This document shows positions 1 through 6,073 of a stretch of DNA of 17,248 bases, piece by piece. The notes below the pieces were generated by a model. That model was given only the letters and a program-made list of their open reading frames with translations, did not search any database and had not been told where the DNA came from. The stretch lies in assembly GCA_039927975.1 (NCBI GenBank), contig JBDSTZ010000578.1, forward strand, positions 1-17,248, read 5' to 3'. Both the position numbers and the translations under genes were made by a program. Position 1 is the first letter of the stretch. Each line of letters begins with the position of its first letter. This DNA is from JBDSTZ01 sp039927975. GTDB taxonomy: Bacteria > Pseudomonadota > Gammaproteobacteria > Burkholderiales > Burkholderiaceae_D.

Positions 1-60
1 GGCCAGTTTGAGCAGTTCCGGATCGGGCTTGGCACGCTTGTTACGCTTTACAACGGTCAT
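1..60 (-). CDS. transposase N-terminus, partial (IS256-like)
   Basis: The ATG is at 60-58, preceded by AGGAGAAAAA (complement of 61-70), which places an AGGAG core 5-6 nt from the start. The visible residues are MTVVKRNKRAKPDPELLKLA. This is a short basic start followed by a helix-like stretch, compatible with the N-termini of IS256-family (Mutator-like) transposases. Catalytic DDE residues are beyond the window edge and cannot be checked. The call depends mainly on the terminal-repeat-like sequence immediately upstream. Another small basic protein remains possible. Confidence 0.45.
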   Translation of the reverse strand, partial: MTVVKRNKRAKPDPELLKLA

Positions 61-126
61 TTTTTCTCCTTGATGGCGGCAGTGTCCTGCCAAATGACCG
101 TTTACACAAAATTATTTACACCCTCC
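1..126 (-). mobile_element. end of probable IS256-family insertion sequence
   Basis: Read on the minus strand from position 126 leftwards, the sequence begins GGAGGGTGTAAATAATTTTG and continues TGTAAACGG. The TTTTGTGTAAAC block is what I remember of IS256-family terminal inverted repeats. About 60 bases inside this end lies a strong ribosome binding site (AGGAGA, complement of 65-70) and an ATG opening a basic reading frame that leaves the window. This is the usual layout of the transposase-proximal end of such elements. The outer boundary is uncertain by several bases (about 119-126). The other end and the target duplication lie outside the window, so family assignment rests on this terminus and the first 20 codons only. 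Confidence 0.55.
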
Positions 127-1242
127 AGTAATAATCGAGAGGAATTGACGCAGCGGTGTCGTGTCAAGGTAGGCAACCGGGTTGGCCGCTCCGCGACCGA
201 GGAGCAGCTGGCGAACGGTATCCCGCTTTTTCTTGAACAGCTCATCCGCACACTCCGGATCGAGCAGACTGATCATCCCTATGAGAGTCGGCGCATCTCT
301 GGCCCTGCGGGAGGTGCAGCAGCGCTTTCAGATGTCAGCGTATCGGCGGCTGAGCACGGTAAAGATCTGATGCTTCTTGGTCTAACCGTCGATCAGGTTG
401 TACATGACTATGGCGACCTTTGCCAAGCGATAACCGATCTGGCTGTTGAACGCGACGCCCCATTCGAAGTAGATGAATTTCGCACATTGAACCGGTGTCT
501 GGACAATGCCATATCTGATGCGGTCACCGAATTCAGCTATCAACGTGATGCGCTCACAGCAGCGAAAAATGACACTGAAACAAACAGACGGATGGGCTTC
601 TTTGCCCATGAACTGCGAAATCTTCTTGGCACCGCTTCACTAGCCTTCGCTGCGGCCAAAGTCGGCGATCTGAGTCTGAAAGGGGCGACTGGCTCGATCC
701 TGGAACGAAGCCTAAATGGTCTTGAGAAATTGATATCGAACTCAATCGAAGAAGTCAGAAGCGTAAACGCTGGCTCAGCTTCATTGGACGCATTTTCTCT
801 TGCACTTTTCATAAGCGAGATTGGTGATGCCGCCGCCCTGTCCGCAAAAATGCATGGTTGTACCTTGCGAGTTCCAGTCGTTGACGCGGAACTGGCGCTG
901 ACCGGCGCACGCGATTTACTGATCGCAGCGGTAGCAAATTTGCTGCAGAATGCTTTCAAATTTACACTGGCCGGTACTGAAGTATCACTGACCGCTTATG
1001 CCGCCGGCGATCGGATTCTGATAGACGTGCAGGACCACTGCGGCGGACTCGGCGAACGAGTAGCAGAAACAATGTTCCGGCCATTTTCTCAATCGGGGGA
1101 GAATAGATCGGGAATCGGGCTTGGTTTAACGATCGCGAAGGAAAGCGTTAGTGCTAGCGGCGGCGAGCTAACCGTGCGCGACATTCCTGGCCATGGGTGC
1201 GTTTTCTCCGTCAACATGCCTCGCAATAAGCTACTCGATTAG
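70..1242 (+). CDS. sensor histidine kinase (soluble, HATPase_c), 5' end altered by IS
   Basis: Frame of 390 codons from a TTG at 70 (ATG at 73 and 94 also in frame). Residues about 20-160 form an all-alpha N-terminal region (EEQLANGIPLFLEQLIRTLR...LGLTVDQVVHDYGDLCQAI) reminiscent of RsbRD-N-like input domains. The H-box is FFAHELRNLLGT (His about 180), the N-box NLLQNAFKF, the G1 box DVQDHCGGL and the G2 box SGIGLGLTIAKESV. There are no membrane segments, so it is probably cytoplasmic. The conserved part seems to start at SNNREELTQRCR (about 124 onwards). Everything upstream is IS-end sequence and has no convincing ribosome binding site, so the native start was probably lost by the insertion. 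Base composition is visibly less GC-rich than the other genes here. No response regulator lies beside it in the window. Expression is doubtful. Confidence 0.75.
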   Translation: MMAAVSCQMTVYTKLFTPSSNNREELTQRCRVKVGNRVGRSATEEQLANGIPLFLEQLIRTLRIEQTDHPYESRRISGPAGGAAALSDVSVSAAEHGKDLMLLGLTVDQVVHDYGDLCQAITDLAVERDAPFEVDEFRTLNRCLDNAISDAVTEFSYQRDALTAAKNDTETNRRMGFFAHELRNLLGTASLAFAAAKVGDLSLKGATGSILERSLNGLEKLISNSIEEVRSVNAGSASLDAFSLALFISEIGDAAALSAKMHGCTLRVPVVDAELALTGARDLLIAAVANLLQNAFKFTLAGTEVSLTAYAAGDRILIDVQDHCGGLGERVAETMFRPFSQSGENRSGIGLGLTIAKESVSASGGELTVRDIPGHGCVFSVNMPRNKLLD

Positions 1243-1380
1243 TCGCATTGTCCGGTGCTAACTTCCCGGCTCATCGCTGAAGTAGCCCGACGAAGCGGGC
1301 AGGCTGCGCGCTCCTTCTCTGCTTGCGTCCTCGCCTTCGAAGAGCTTGGCGTAGTCGGCGCGGCGAAGGACGGATCACCC
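1243..1380. other. intergenic stretch, no recognised gene
   Basis: Between the kinase stop and the next promoter. A short open frame runs through it on the plus strand (including EELGVVGAAKDGSPLF), but it lacks a ribosome binding site and resembles no family I recognise. It could be a gene remnant or chance. I see no RNA gene or clear terminator. Confidence 0.3.
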
Positions 1381-1409
1381 TTGTTTTCGCCGCGACCCGG
1401 CCACATAAT
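1381..1409 (+). promoter_or_regulatory. putative sigma-70 promoter of reductase-TetR operon
   Basis: A TTGTTT (-35, 1381-1386) and CATAAT (-10, 1404-1409) are separated by exactly 17 bases. They lie about 30 bases before the reductase start codon and just ahead of the palindrome at 1407-1423. The match to consensus is moderate (TTGTTT for TTGACA, CATAAT for TATAAT), but spacing and position are right. Confidence 0.45.
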
Positions 1410-1423
1410 ATACAATGTATATT
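1407..1423. promoter_or_regulatory. perfect 17-bp palindrome, likely TetR operator
   Basis: AATATACA-A-TGTATATT: eight-base arms match exactly around one central base, in an AT-rich island within GC-rich DNA. It overlaps the -10 and expected transcription start of the promoter for the reductase and the TetR-family gene. This is the classic placement for autorepression by a TetR dimer. The assignment to this particular TetR protein is inferred from proximity. Confidence 0.6.
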
Positions 1424-1438
1424 TAAAAGGCCGATCTC

Positions 1439-1975
1439 ATGATTACTACCCACGTCTTCATCGCTACCAGTCTTGACGGTTTCATCGCACGCCAGGATGG
1501 CGATATCGAATGGCTCCTGCGCCGGGACGACCCGAGCGAAAATCACGGCTACAACGACTTCATCGCCGACAAGGACTTGATCTTGATGGGGCGCGGCAGT
1601 TATGAGAAGGTTGCGACTTTTTCGTCATGGCCCTATTCCCTGCCGGTGCTGGTGCTATCGACGCAACTGGCGGCGTCGCCGGTACCTGATGCGCTGGCGG
1701 GCAAGGTCAGGTTTTCATCCGCAACTCCGAAGGAGGCGCTGGCGTTGCTGGCGGCGGAAAATGTGCGTCGAATCTATCTCGACGGCGGTCAACTGGTGCA
1801 ATCATTCCTGCGCGAAGGCCTGGTGAGCGATATGGTGATCACCACCGTTCCCGTCCTGCTCGGCGCGGGACGCCCCTTGTTCGGTGCGCTTTCAAACGAC
1901 ATCGATCTGCAGCTCGTGTCGAGCCGCAGTTTTTCTTCAGGTCTGGTGCAATCGCGCTATAAGCTGCTGCCATGA
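1439..1975 (+). CDS. dihydrofolate reductase family protein (RibD C-terminal domain)
   Basis: 178 residues covering essentially a single RibD-C/DHFR-fold domain. Family hallmarks are MITTHVFIATSLDGFIAR at the start, LILMGRGSYEKV near residue 50, a central NVRRIYLDGGQLVQSFL nucleotide-binding segment and ITTVPVLLGAGRPLF towards the end. Proteins of this stand-alone type are NAD(P)H-dependent reductases of mostly unknown substrate, often called YwjB/YyaP-like. It is not the housekeeping folate enzyme. The start is ATG 1439 with AAAAGG eight bases upstream. Its stop overlaps the ATG of the TetR gene (ATGA at 1972-1975), so the two are probably co-translated, and the operon is probably self-repressed through the palindrome upstream. 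The substrate is unknown. Confidence 0.88.
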   Translation: MITTHVFIATSLDGFIARQDGDIEWLLRRDDPSENHGYNDFIADKDLILMGRGSYEKVATFSSWPYSLPVLVLSTQLAASPVPDALAGKVRFSSATPKEALALLAAENVRRIYLDGGQLVQSFLREGLVSDMVITTVPVLLGAGRPLFGALSNDIDLQLVSSRSFSSGLVQSRYKLLP

Positions 1976-2532
1976 CGCGGCCGCGTGGCCGTCCGGCCGA
2001 GGGACACGGGATAGCGCCCGAAGACATTATGAACGCCGCTCTGGCGCTGCTGGAGGAAGACGCTGGGCAAGGATTGACAATGCGCGCACTGGCCAGCCGA
2101 CTCGGGGTGACCCCGATGAGCCTGTACCGCCACGTTGGTGATCAAGCTAAATTACTGCGCGCGCTGTCCGACCGGGTCTTTGCCGAGGCGCTCAATGCCA
2201 GCGCCGGTATCGACGTACACCTGGACGCAATCCGAACCCTGCTGATCCGTTATCACTGGGCGGTTGGCCGTCATCCCCAACTCACACTGGCGCTCTTCGC
2301 TACGCCAGACGCCTTGAATGGCGTGACCCGCGAGATCACCGAGCGCCTGACGACGCTGCTTTCCAAGAGCACGGCGGAACCCGTCCTGTGGCGCGACATT
2401 CTGGTGGACCACGCCCACGGCAGCGGTCTGGCACTCGCCTCGGCCCGCGACGATCCGCCACGCGCAGAGGCGCTCCACCAGCAATATCGGCAAGCGCTCG
2501 ACCGTCTGCTCGATCGCCTCGCCGGCGCGTAA
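1972..2532 (+). CDS. TetR/AcrR family transcriptional regulator
   Basis: 186 residues. The N-terminal DNA-binding domain reads GIAPEDIMNAALALLEEDAG (about 18-37) then LTMRALASRLGVTPMSLYRHVGD, a typical TetR helix-turn-helix at about 41-62. The remaining alpha-helical region (about 70-186) would bind a small-molecule ligand and dimerise, and is too divergent to name an effector. The start codon overlaps the reductase stop, so expression depends on upstream translation. The probable target is the operon's own promoter at the 1407-1423 palindrome. The ligand may be a substrate of the reductase, which is inference only. Confidence 0.9.
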   Translation: MTRPRGRPAEGHGIAPEDIMNAALALLEEDAGQGLTMRALASRLGVTPMSLYRHVGDQAKLLRALSDRVFAEALNASAGIDVHLDAIRTLLIRYHWAVGRHPQLTLALFATPDALNGVTREITERLTTLLSKSTAEPVLWRDILVDHAHGSGLALASARDDPPRAEALHQQYRQALDRLLDRLAGA

Positions 2533-2625
2533 GCGAAGCAACCGGTCAAGCCGTCACTGTCGTTGCGGGAACGGTGGCGCACGCCGCCCCGCCCTCCCCG
2601 GCACATTCCTCGCCGCCGTCAACCC

Positions 2626-3603
2626 TTAACGCTGCACAGGCTTGATGCCGCCTTGCGCGTCGTACTCAAGCGGCGCCACCGCGATCGAGCGGCGGTAGCC
2701 ACCGCCGCCTGGCAGCAGATTGTCGTGATAGAAGATATAGCTCTTGCCATCATGCTCGATGATCGCCTGGTGGTTGGTCGAGATCTGCAGATAGTCGATG
2801 ATCACGTCGCCGTAGGTGAACGGGCCCAGCGGCGAACTCGCGGTGGTGTACAGGATCTGCCCTGGCCAGCCGGTCGAGAACGTGAAGTAGTACTTGCCGT
2901 TGTGCTCGTGCAGGAACGGCGCCTCGCCGTACTTCTTCTTCGGGTCGGTTGCCGGCAGGCCCTTGAGTTCCACATTCAGGATCGGACCGTCCAGCGAGAC
3001 CATGTCGGCCTTGAGCTTCACCATCTTCGGCACGCGGGTGCCGAAATACATGTATGCCTGGCCGTCCTTGTCGACGAACACGGCCGGATCGATCGGCTCA
3101 TCGCCGGCGTTGGCGTCGCGCGCCTTGTCGACCAGCGCGTCGACGCGGGCGTCAACGAAACCGCCATCGGGACGGTTGGACACGGCCACGCCGATCTTGT
3201 CGCCGCCGACCGGCGCGTAGAAATAGTATTTGCCGTTGCGATAAGCCGCTTCCGGCGCCCACGCCTTGGCGTCCGGGCGGGCCCATTTGAAGACCGTGAC
3301 ATCGAGCGGAATGCCGGCGTCGGTCCAGCTCTTCAGGTCCGGCGAGCTGTAGAGGCGCCAGGTGGTCGAGTCCCAGTATTTGCCGGTGTTGGACGCGTCA
3401 TCGGTGGCGTAGACATAGTAGCGGCCGGCGAAGAAATGCGGCGACGGGTCGGCATTGAAGCGCTGCGAGATCGGCTTGTTCCAGCCGACCGGCGCCGACG
3501 CCGGGGCCGCTTGCTGCGCGGTCGAGCAGGCGCCGAGCGTCAGGGCGAATGCGGCGGTGCACAGCGCACGGCCGGCGAGCGGCCATAAATTTGAGTTCTG
3601 CAA
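2626..3603 (-). CDS. glycoside hydrolase family 43 lipoprotein
   Basis: Five-bladed-propeller GH43 enzyme (arabinofuranosidase/xylosidase/arabinanase type) acting on arabinoxylan or arabinan. The three expected acidic residues are visible, numbered from the TTG start: general base Asp in FNADPSPHFF (about 52), pKa-modulating Asp in EPIDPAVFVD (about 172) and catalytic Glu in KYGEAPFLHEH (about 227). The N-terminus is a lipoprotein signal ending in LTLGAC, with the lipid-attachment Cys at about 26, so the protein should be membrane-anchored and face the periplasm or cell surface. I chose TTG at 3603-3601 because AAGGA sits seven bases before it and the signal peptide begins there. The open frame extends upstream to 3738, but that part is Arg/Pro-rich and not signal-like. 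About 325 residues. Specificity cannot be set from sequence. Confidence 0.88.
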   Translation of the reverse strand: MQNSNLWPLAGRALCTAAFALTLGACSTAQQAAPASAPVGWNKPISQRFNADPSPHFFAGRYYVYATDDASNTGKYWDSTTWRLYSSPDLKSWTDAGIPLDVTVFKWARPDAKAWAPEAAYRNGKYYFYAPVGGDKIGVAVSNRPDGGFVDARVDALVDKARDANAGDEPIDPAVFVDKDGQAYMYFGTRVPKMVKLKADMVSLDGPILNVELKGLPATDPKKKYGEAPFLHEHNGKYYFTFSTGWPGQILYTTASSPLGPFTYGDVIIDYLQISTNHQAIIEHDGKSYIFYHDNLLPGGGGYRRSIAVAPLEYDAQGGIKPVQR

Positions 3604-3610
3604 TTGATTG

Positions 3611-3615
3611 TCCTT
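3611..3615 (-). promoter_or_regulatory. ribosome binding site deciding a TTG start
   Basis: AAGGA on the minus strand, seven bases ahead of the TTG at 3603-3601 and directly before the lipoprotein signal of the GH43 gene. No ATG or GTG closer to the signal peptide is available in frame. Confidence 0.6.
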
Positions 3616-3652
3616 GTTATTGATTGTTCGTCCAGTGACTGCGGGCGGCTCC

Positions 3653-3670
3653 GGCGCCCCGCGGGGCGCC
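3653..3670. repeat. perfect 18-bp GC palindrome
   Basis: GGCGCCCCGCGGGGCGCC is its own reverse complement. It lies in the GH43 leader, about 50 bases upstream of the start codon, and would form an extended dyad or hairpin in a 5' untranslated region. No U-tract follows on either strand, so it is not a standard terminator. The function is unknown. Confidence 0.5.
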
Positions 3671-3768
3671 TGAGTGCCGGCGCCAGGCGCGTTTCGATCA
3701 TGCCGGACGCGCCGTTGGCGAAGTGTACTACGCCTCACTTTACGTAATGATCATATTTCCACCCTTCG

Positions 3769-3794
3769 CGATACCTAAACTGGTATCGATAACG
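3769..3794. promoter_or_regulatory. dyad and xyl-box-like operator upstream of GH43
   Basis: CGATACC (3769-3775) and GGTATCG (3782-3788) form a seven-base inverted repeat with a six-base spacer. The overlapping TGGTATCGATAACG (3781-3794) matches 11 of 14 positions of the Xanthomonas LacI-type xyl box TGGTAGCGCTAACA as I recall it. It lies about 165-190 bases before the GH43 start. No LacI gene is in the window. Confidence 0.4.
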
Positions 3795-3860
3795 GATCGC
3801 CTCGCATCAGCTGGCTGGTGCCGCGCCAAATGGCGATCGGCCCATCACTGGCGTGGGAAC

Positions 3861-4778
3861 CTACTTAAAAACCAATTGAGCGAAATTGTACAAATTCTCG
3901 GTCCAGCTCTCGCGGTCGTGGCCGTACTCGTCGACGTTCCACACGTGTGCGATCTGGTGCGCCTTGAGGTAGCGATGAAACGCCTGAGACCCCTTGATCA
4001 AGCCGTCCTTGTTTCCGCACGACAGATACAGCAAGCGCAACTTGCCGTCGGCGCGCCCGCCCAGCAATTCGCCCGCCGTCTTCGCATTGGGCGCCGACGA
4101 GAAACCGCCGACCCAGGCGAAGGTGTCGAGGTGGCCAAGCCCGAAGTTCAAGGCCTGCCCGCCACCCATCGACAAGCCGGCGATCGCGCGCTGGCGGCCG
4201 TCCGCGAGTGTCGCGTAGCGCTTGTCGACGGCCGGGATCAATGTGTCGAGCAGCTCGCGCTCGAACTTGGCGAAGCCTGCCACGTGCTGGGGGGTGAAGG
4301 TGCGCTCGCCGGGCGGCGGACGGTCGTCGGCCAGCGCGCGTCCATTCGGCATGACGACGATCATCGACACTGCGCGGCCGGCGGCGATCACATTGTCGAG
4401 AATGGTGGTTGCATGCACGTAACCACGCCATTCGTCCTGGTTGCCGGCAATGCCGTGCAGCAGGTACAGCACCGGGTAACGCCGTTCGGACGAGTAGCCG
4501 GCCGGCAGGTACACGCTCGCCGTGCGCCGCGTGCCGGTGACGGGCGAGTCGTAAGCGAAGGCTTCCACCCTTCCCTGCGCGACGCCGGACTGCACGTCCG
4601 CGAAGCCGGCCGGCGGGACAGGAAATGCGCGCACGTCGTCCGGTCCGAGCGCGACGGCGCCGGTAGCGGCACGTGGCTGTTCCGGATTGACCTTCGCGCC
4701 ACCGTCCTGTGCAATCGCGCCGGCGCCGCCGCCAAGCGCCGTGACCACAATCATGAGTGAGGTGAGCCTGAATTGCAT
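3861..4778 (-). CDS. secreted esterase, CE1/esterase-D-like (feruloyl or acetyl-xylan type)
   Basis: 305 residues with an N-terminal signal (hydrophobic LTSLMIVVTALGGGAGAIA, then Gln24). The alpha/beta-hydrolase core shows RRYPVLYLLHGIAGNQDEW (oxyanion region, about 99-117), the nucleophile elbow GLSMGGGQAL (Ser203), the acid loop SCGNKDGLI (Asp258) and the catalytic His in EYGHDRESW (His287). This is the layout of CE1-type feruloyl and acetyl-xylan esterases, which remove ester side groups from xylan. The start ATG at 4778 has AGGAGA seven bases upstream. It lies in the same orientation as the GH43 gene with 257 bases between, so the two may be separate units of one regulon. Substrate (ferulate, acetyl or other) is not readable from sequence. 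Confidence 0.87.
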   Translation of the reverse strand: MQFRLTSLMIVVTALGGGAGAIAQDGGAKVNPEQPRAATGAVALGPDDVRAFPVPPAGFADVQSGVAQGRVEAFAYDSPVTGTRRTASVYLPAGYSSERRYPVLYLLHGIAGNQDEWRGYVHATTILDNVIAAGRAVSMIVVMPNGRALADDRPPPGERTFTPQHVAGFAKFERELLDTLIPAVDKRYATLADGRQRAIAGLSMGGGQALNFGLGHLDTFAWVGGFSSAPNAKTAGELLGGRADGKLRLLYLSCGNKDGLIKGSQAFHRYLKAHQIAHVWNVDEYGHDRESWTENLYNFAQLVFK

Positions 4779-4935
4779 CCGATGTCTCCTGTGTTCGCAT
4801 CGCTAAAACGGTGTGGCTCTGTCCGCCGTGCATCGTTTAGTCGTGGAGCATTGTATATTTAAAATACGTTCGGAACCAGTTATAGGGCGCTTGCCAGGTT
4901 CCAGCGCAGGCCGGGCCGCCCTGCCCGCCCTCCGT

Positions 4936-4986
4936 GCGGATTCCCGGACAAATCGTTCCCGTCCCAGGCGGTTTCCCGCACAAATC
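4936..4986 (+). promoter_or_regulatory. two tandem 19-bp sites, likely sigma-54 activator binding sites
   Basis: GCGGATTCCCGGACAAATC (4936-4954) and GCGGTTTCCCGCACAAATC (4968-4986) agree at 17 of 19 positions and start 32 bases apart, about three helical turns. Each contains a GxGCGG-N4-CCGxAC-like dyad: GTGCGG/CCGGAC at 4934-4949 and the poorer AGGCGG/CCGCAC at 4966-4981. They lie about 50-100 bases ahead of the -24 element, on the same face of the helix. This is the usual arrangement of upstream activator sites for an NtrC-family protein. The obvious candidate is the activator encoded at 9500-10837. Confidence 0.65.
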
Positions 4987-5033
4987 CTCCTCTTTCGCCC
5001 CGCTATACCGCCGCCACGCCCGTGAACCATCCC

Positions 5034-5051
5034 TGGCACGGAAGCTGCAAT
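5034..5051 (+). promoter_or_regulatory. sigma-54 (-24/-12) promoter of the ABC operon
   Basis: TGGCACGGAAGCTGCAAT: the invariant GG (5035-5036) and GC (5047-5048) are separated by exactly ten bases. TGGCACG is the perfect -24 element, and CTGCA differs from the TTGCA/T -12 consensus only in its first base. Transcription would start near 5060, leaving a leader of about 30 bases before the ATG at 5090. The same operon encodes a protein with the sigma-54-contacting GAFTGA loop. Confidence 0.82.
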
Positions 5052-5089
5052 ACCTCCCTTCGCAGCATCCACCATAACGGAGACAAACC

Positions 5090-6064
5090 ATGAAACCACT
5101 CGCCATCCTCGGGTTCGCCGCAGGCGCCCTCCTGTCTTTTTCCAGCCACGCCGCCGATGAAGCCGTGGTCCGCCTCGGCAACCTGAAATTCGCCCACTAC
5201 GGCGCCGTTTCCTACATCAAGGAAATCGCCCCCCAGTGCGGCATCAAGGTCGAGGAACACATGTTCGCCAAAGGTCCGGACGTGATGCAAGCCATCCTTG
5301 CCGGCGAGCTGGACGTCGGCGCCACCGCTTCCGAAGGCGCCATTTCCGGCCGCGCCAACGGCGCCCCGATCTATGTGGTGGCCGGCTTCGCCAAGGGCGG
5401 CGCGCGGCTGGTGGCCGGCGCCGGCAGCGGCATCAAGTCGATCAAGGATTTGAAGGGCAAGAAAGTCGGCGTCACGCGCGGCGGCATCCACGAGGTGCTG
5501 CTCAACGCCGAACTGGCCCAGCATGGCCTCAGCGTGTCCGACATGCCGGGCAAGGACGTCCAGGTGATCTACCTCGCCTTCGCCGACCTCAACCAGGCGC
5601 TGCTCGGCAAGAACCTCGACGCCATCATGCAGAGCGAGCCGCAAGCCTCGCAAGCCATCAACAAGGGTTATGGCGTGGAAGTAATGAAGCCCTACGACAC
5701 GCCAATCGGCTTGCCGGTCCGCACGCTCGTCATGAGCGAGAAGTTTTACAAGGAAAATCGCGCCACGGCCGCCAAATTCATGACCTGCTTCGTCAAGGCC
5801 ACCAAGCTCTTCATCGACAACCAGGCAGTCGCCGAAAAGTATGTGCGCGAAACAATGTTCAAGAACCAGATCACCAAGGACGACTTCGCCGACGCCATCG
5901 AAAATTCGCCCTACACCTACGACATCACGGCCGCCCATATCCAGACCACCACCGACGTGATGGCCAAGACCGGTACCGGCAAGATGCGCAAGCCGCCGGT
6001 CGCCACCGAATGGGTCAAGACCGACCTGCTCGAGCAGGCCAAGAAGTCCTTGTCGATCCCGTAA
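5090..6064 (+). CDS. ABC transporter substrate-binding protein, NitT/TauT (SsuA-like) family
   Basis: 324 residues with a clear signal peptide (MKPLAILGFAAGALLSFSSHA, probable cleavage after Ala21), hence periplasmic. The mature part follows the NMT1/SsuA-like fold: LGNLKFAHYGAV, then GELDVGATASEGAISGRANGAPIYVVAGF (ligand-site hinge), IKSIKDLKGKKVGVTRGGIHEVLLNAEL and LDAIMQSEPQASQAI. Family members bind sulfonates, taurine, nitrate, pyrimidine precursors, aromatic acids and others; the ligand here is not predictable. Start ATG 5090 has GGAG seven bases upstream. First gene of the sigma-54 operon, nine bases before the permease. Confidence 0.92.
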   Translation: MKPLAILGFAAGALLSFSSHAADEAVVRLGNLKFAHYGAVSYIKEIAPQCGIKVEEHMFAKGPDVMQAILAGELDVGATASEGAISGRANGAPIYVVAGFAKGGARLVAGAGSGIKSIKDLKGKKVGVTRGGIHEVLLNAELAQHGLSVSDMPGKDVQVIYLAFADLNQALLGKNLDAIMQSEPQASQAINKGYGVEVMKPYDTPIGLPVRTLVMSEKFYKENRATAAKFMTCFVKATKLFIDNQAVAEKYVRETMFKNQITKDDFADAIENSPYTYDITAAHIQTTTDVMAKTGTGKMRKPPVATEWVKTDLLEQAKKSLSIP

Positions 6065-6073
6065 GGAGCGATC

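Larger units (their letters stand above)
4779..5089. other. divergent control region between esterase and ABC operon
   Basis: 311 bases without a gene. On the plus-strand side it holds two 19-bp direct repeats and a -24/-12 promoter, listed separately. On the esterase side there is an AT-rich patch (4850-4866); its minus strand offers TACAAT as a possible -10 for the esterase, but the paired -35 is weak. Confidence 0.5.

Noticed and set aside
2563..3588. Plus-strand open frame opposite the GH43 lipoprotein
   Set aside because: Arg/Val-rich shadow of a gene with all three GH43 catalytic residues on the other strand.
3604..3738. N-terminal extension of the GH43 lipoprotein to the upstream ATG
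   Set aside because: The extra residues are Arg/Pro-rich and would bury the lipoprotein signal. A TTG with AAGGA at proper spacing directly precedes the signal peptide.
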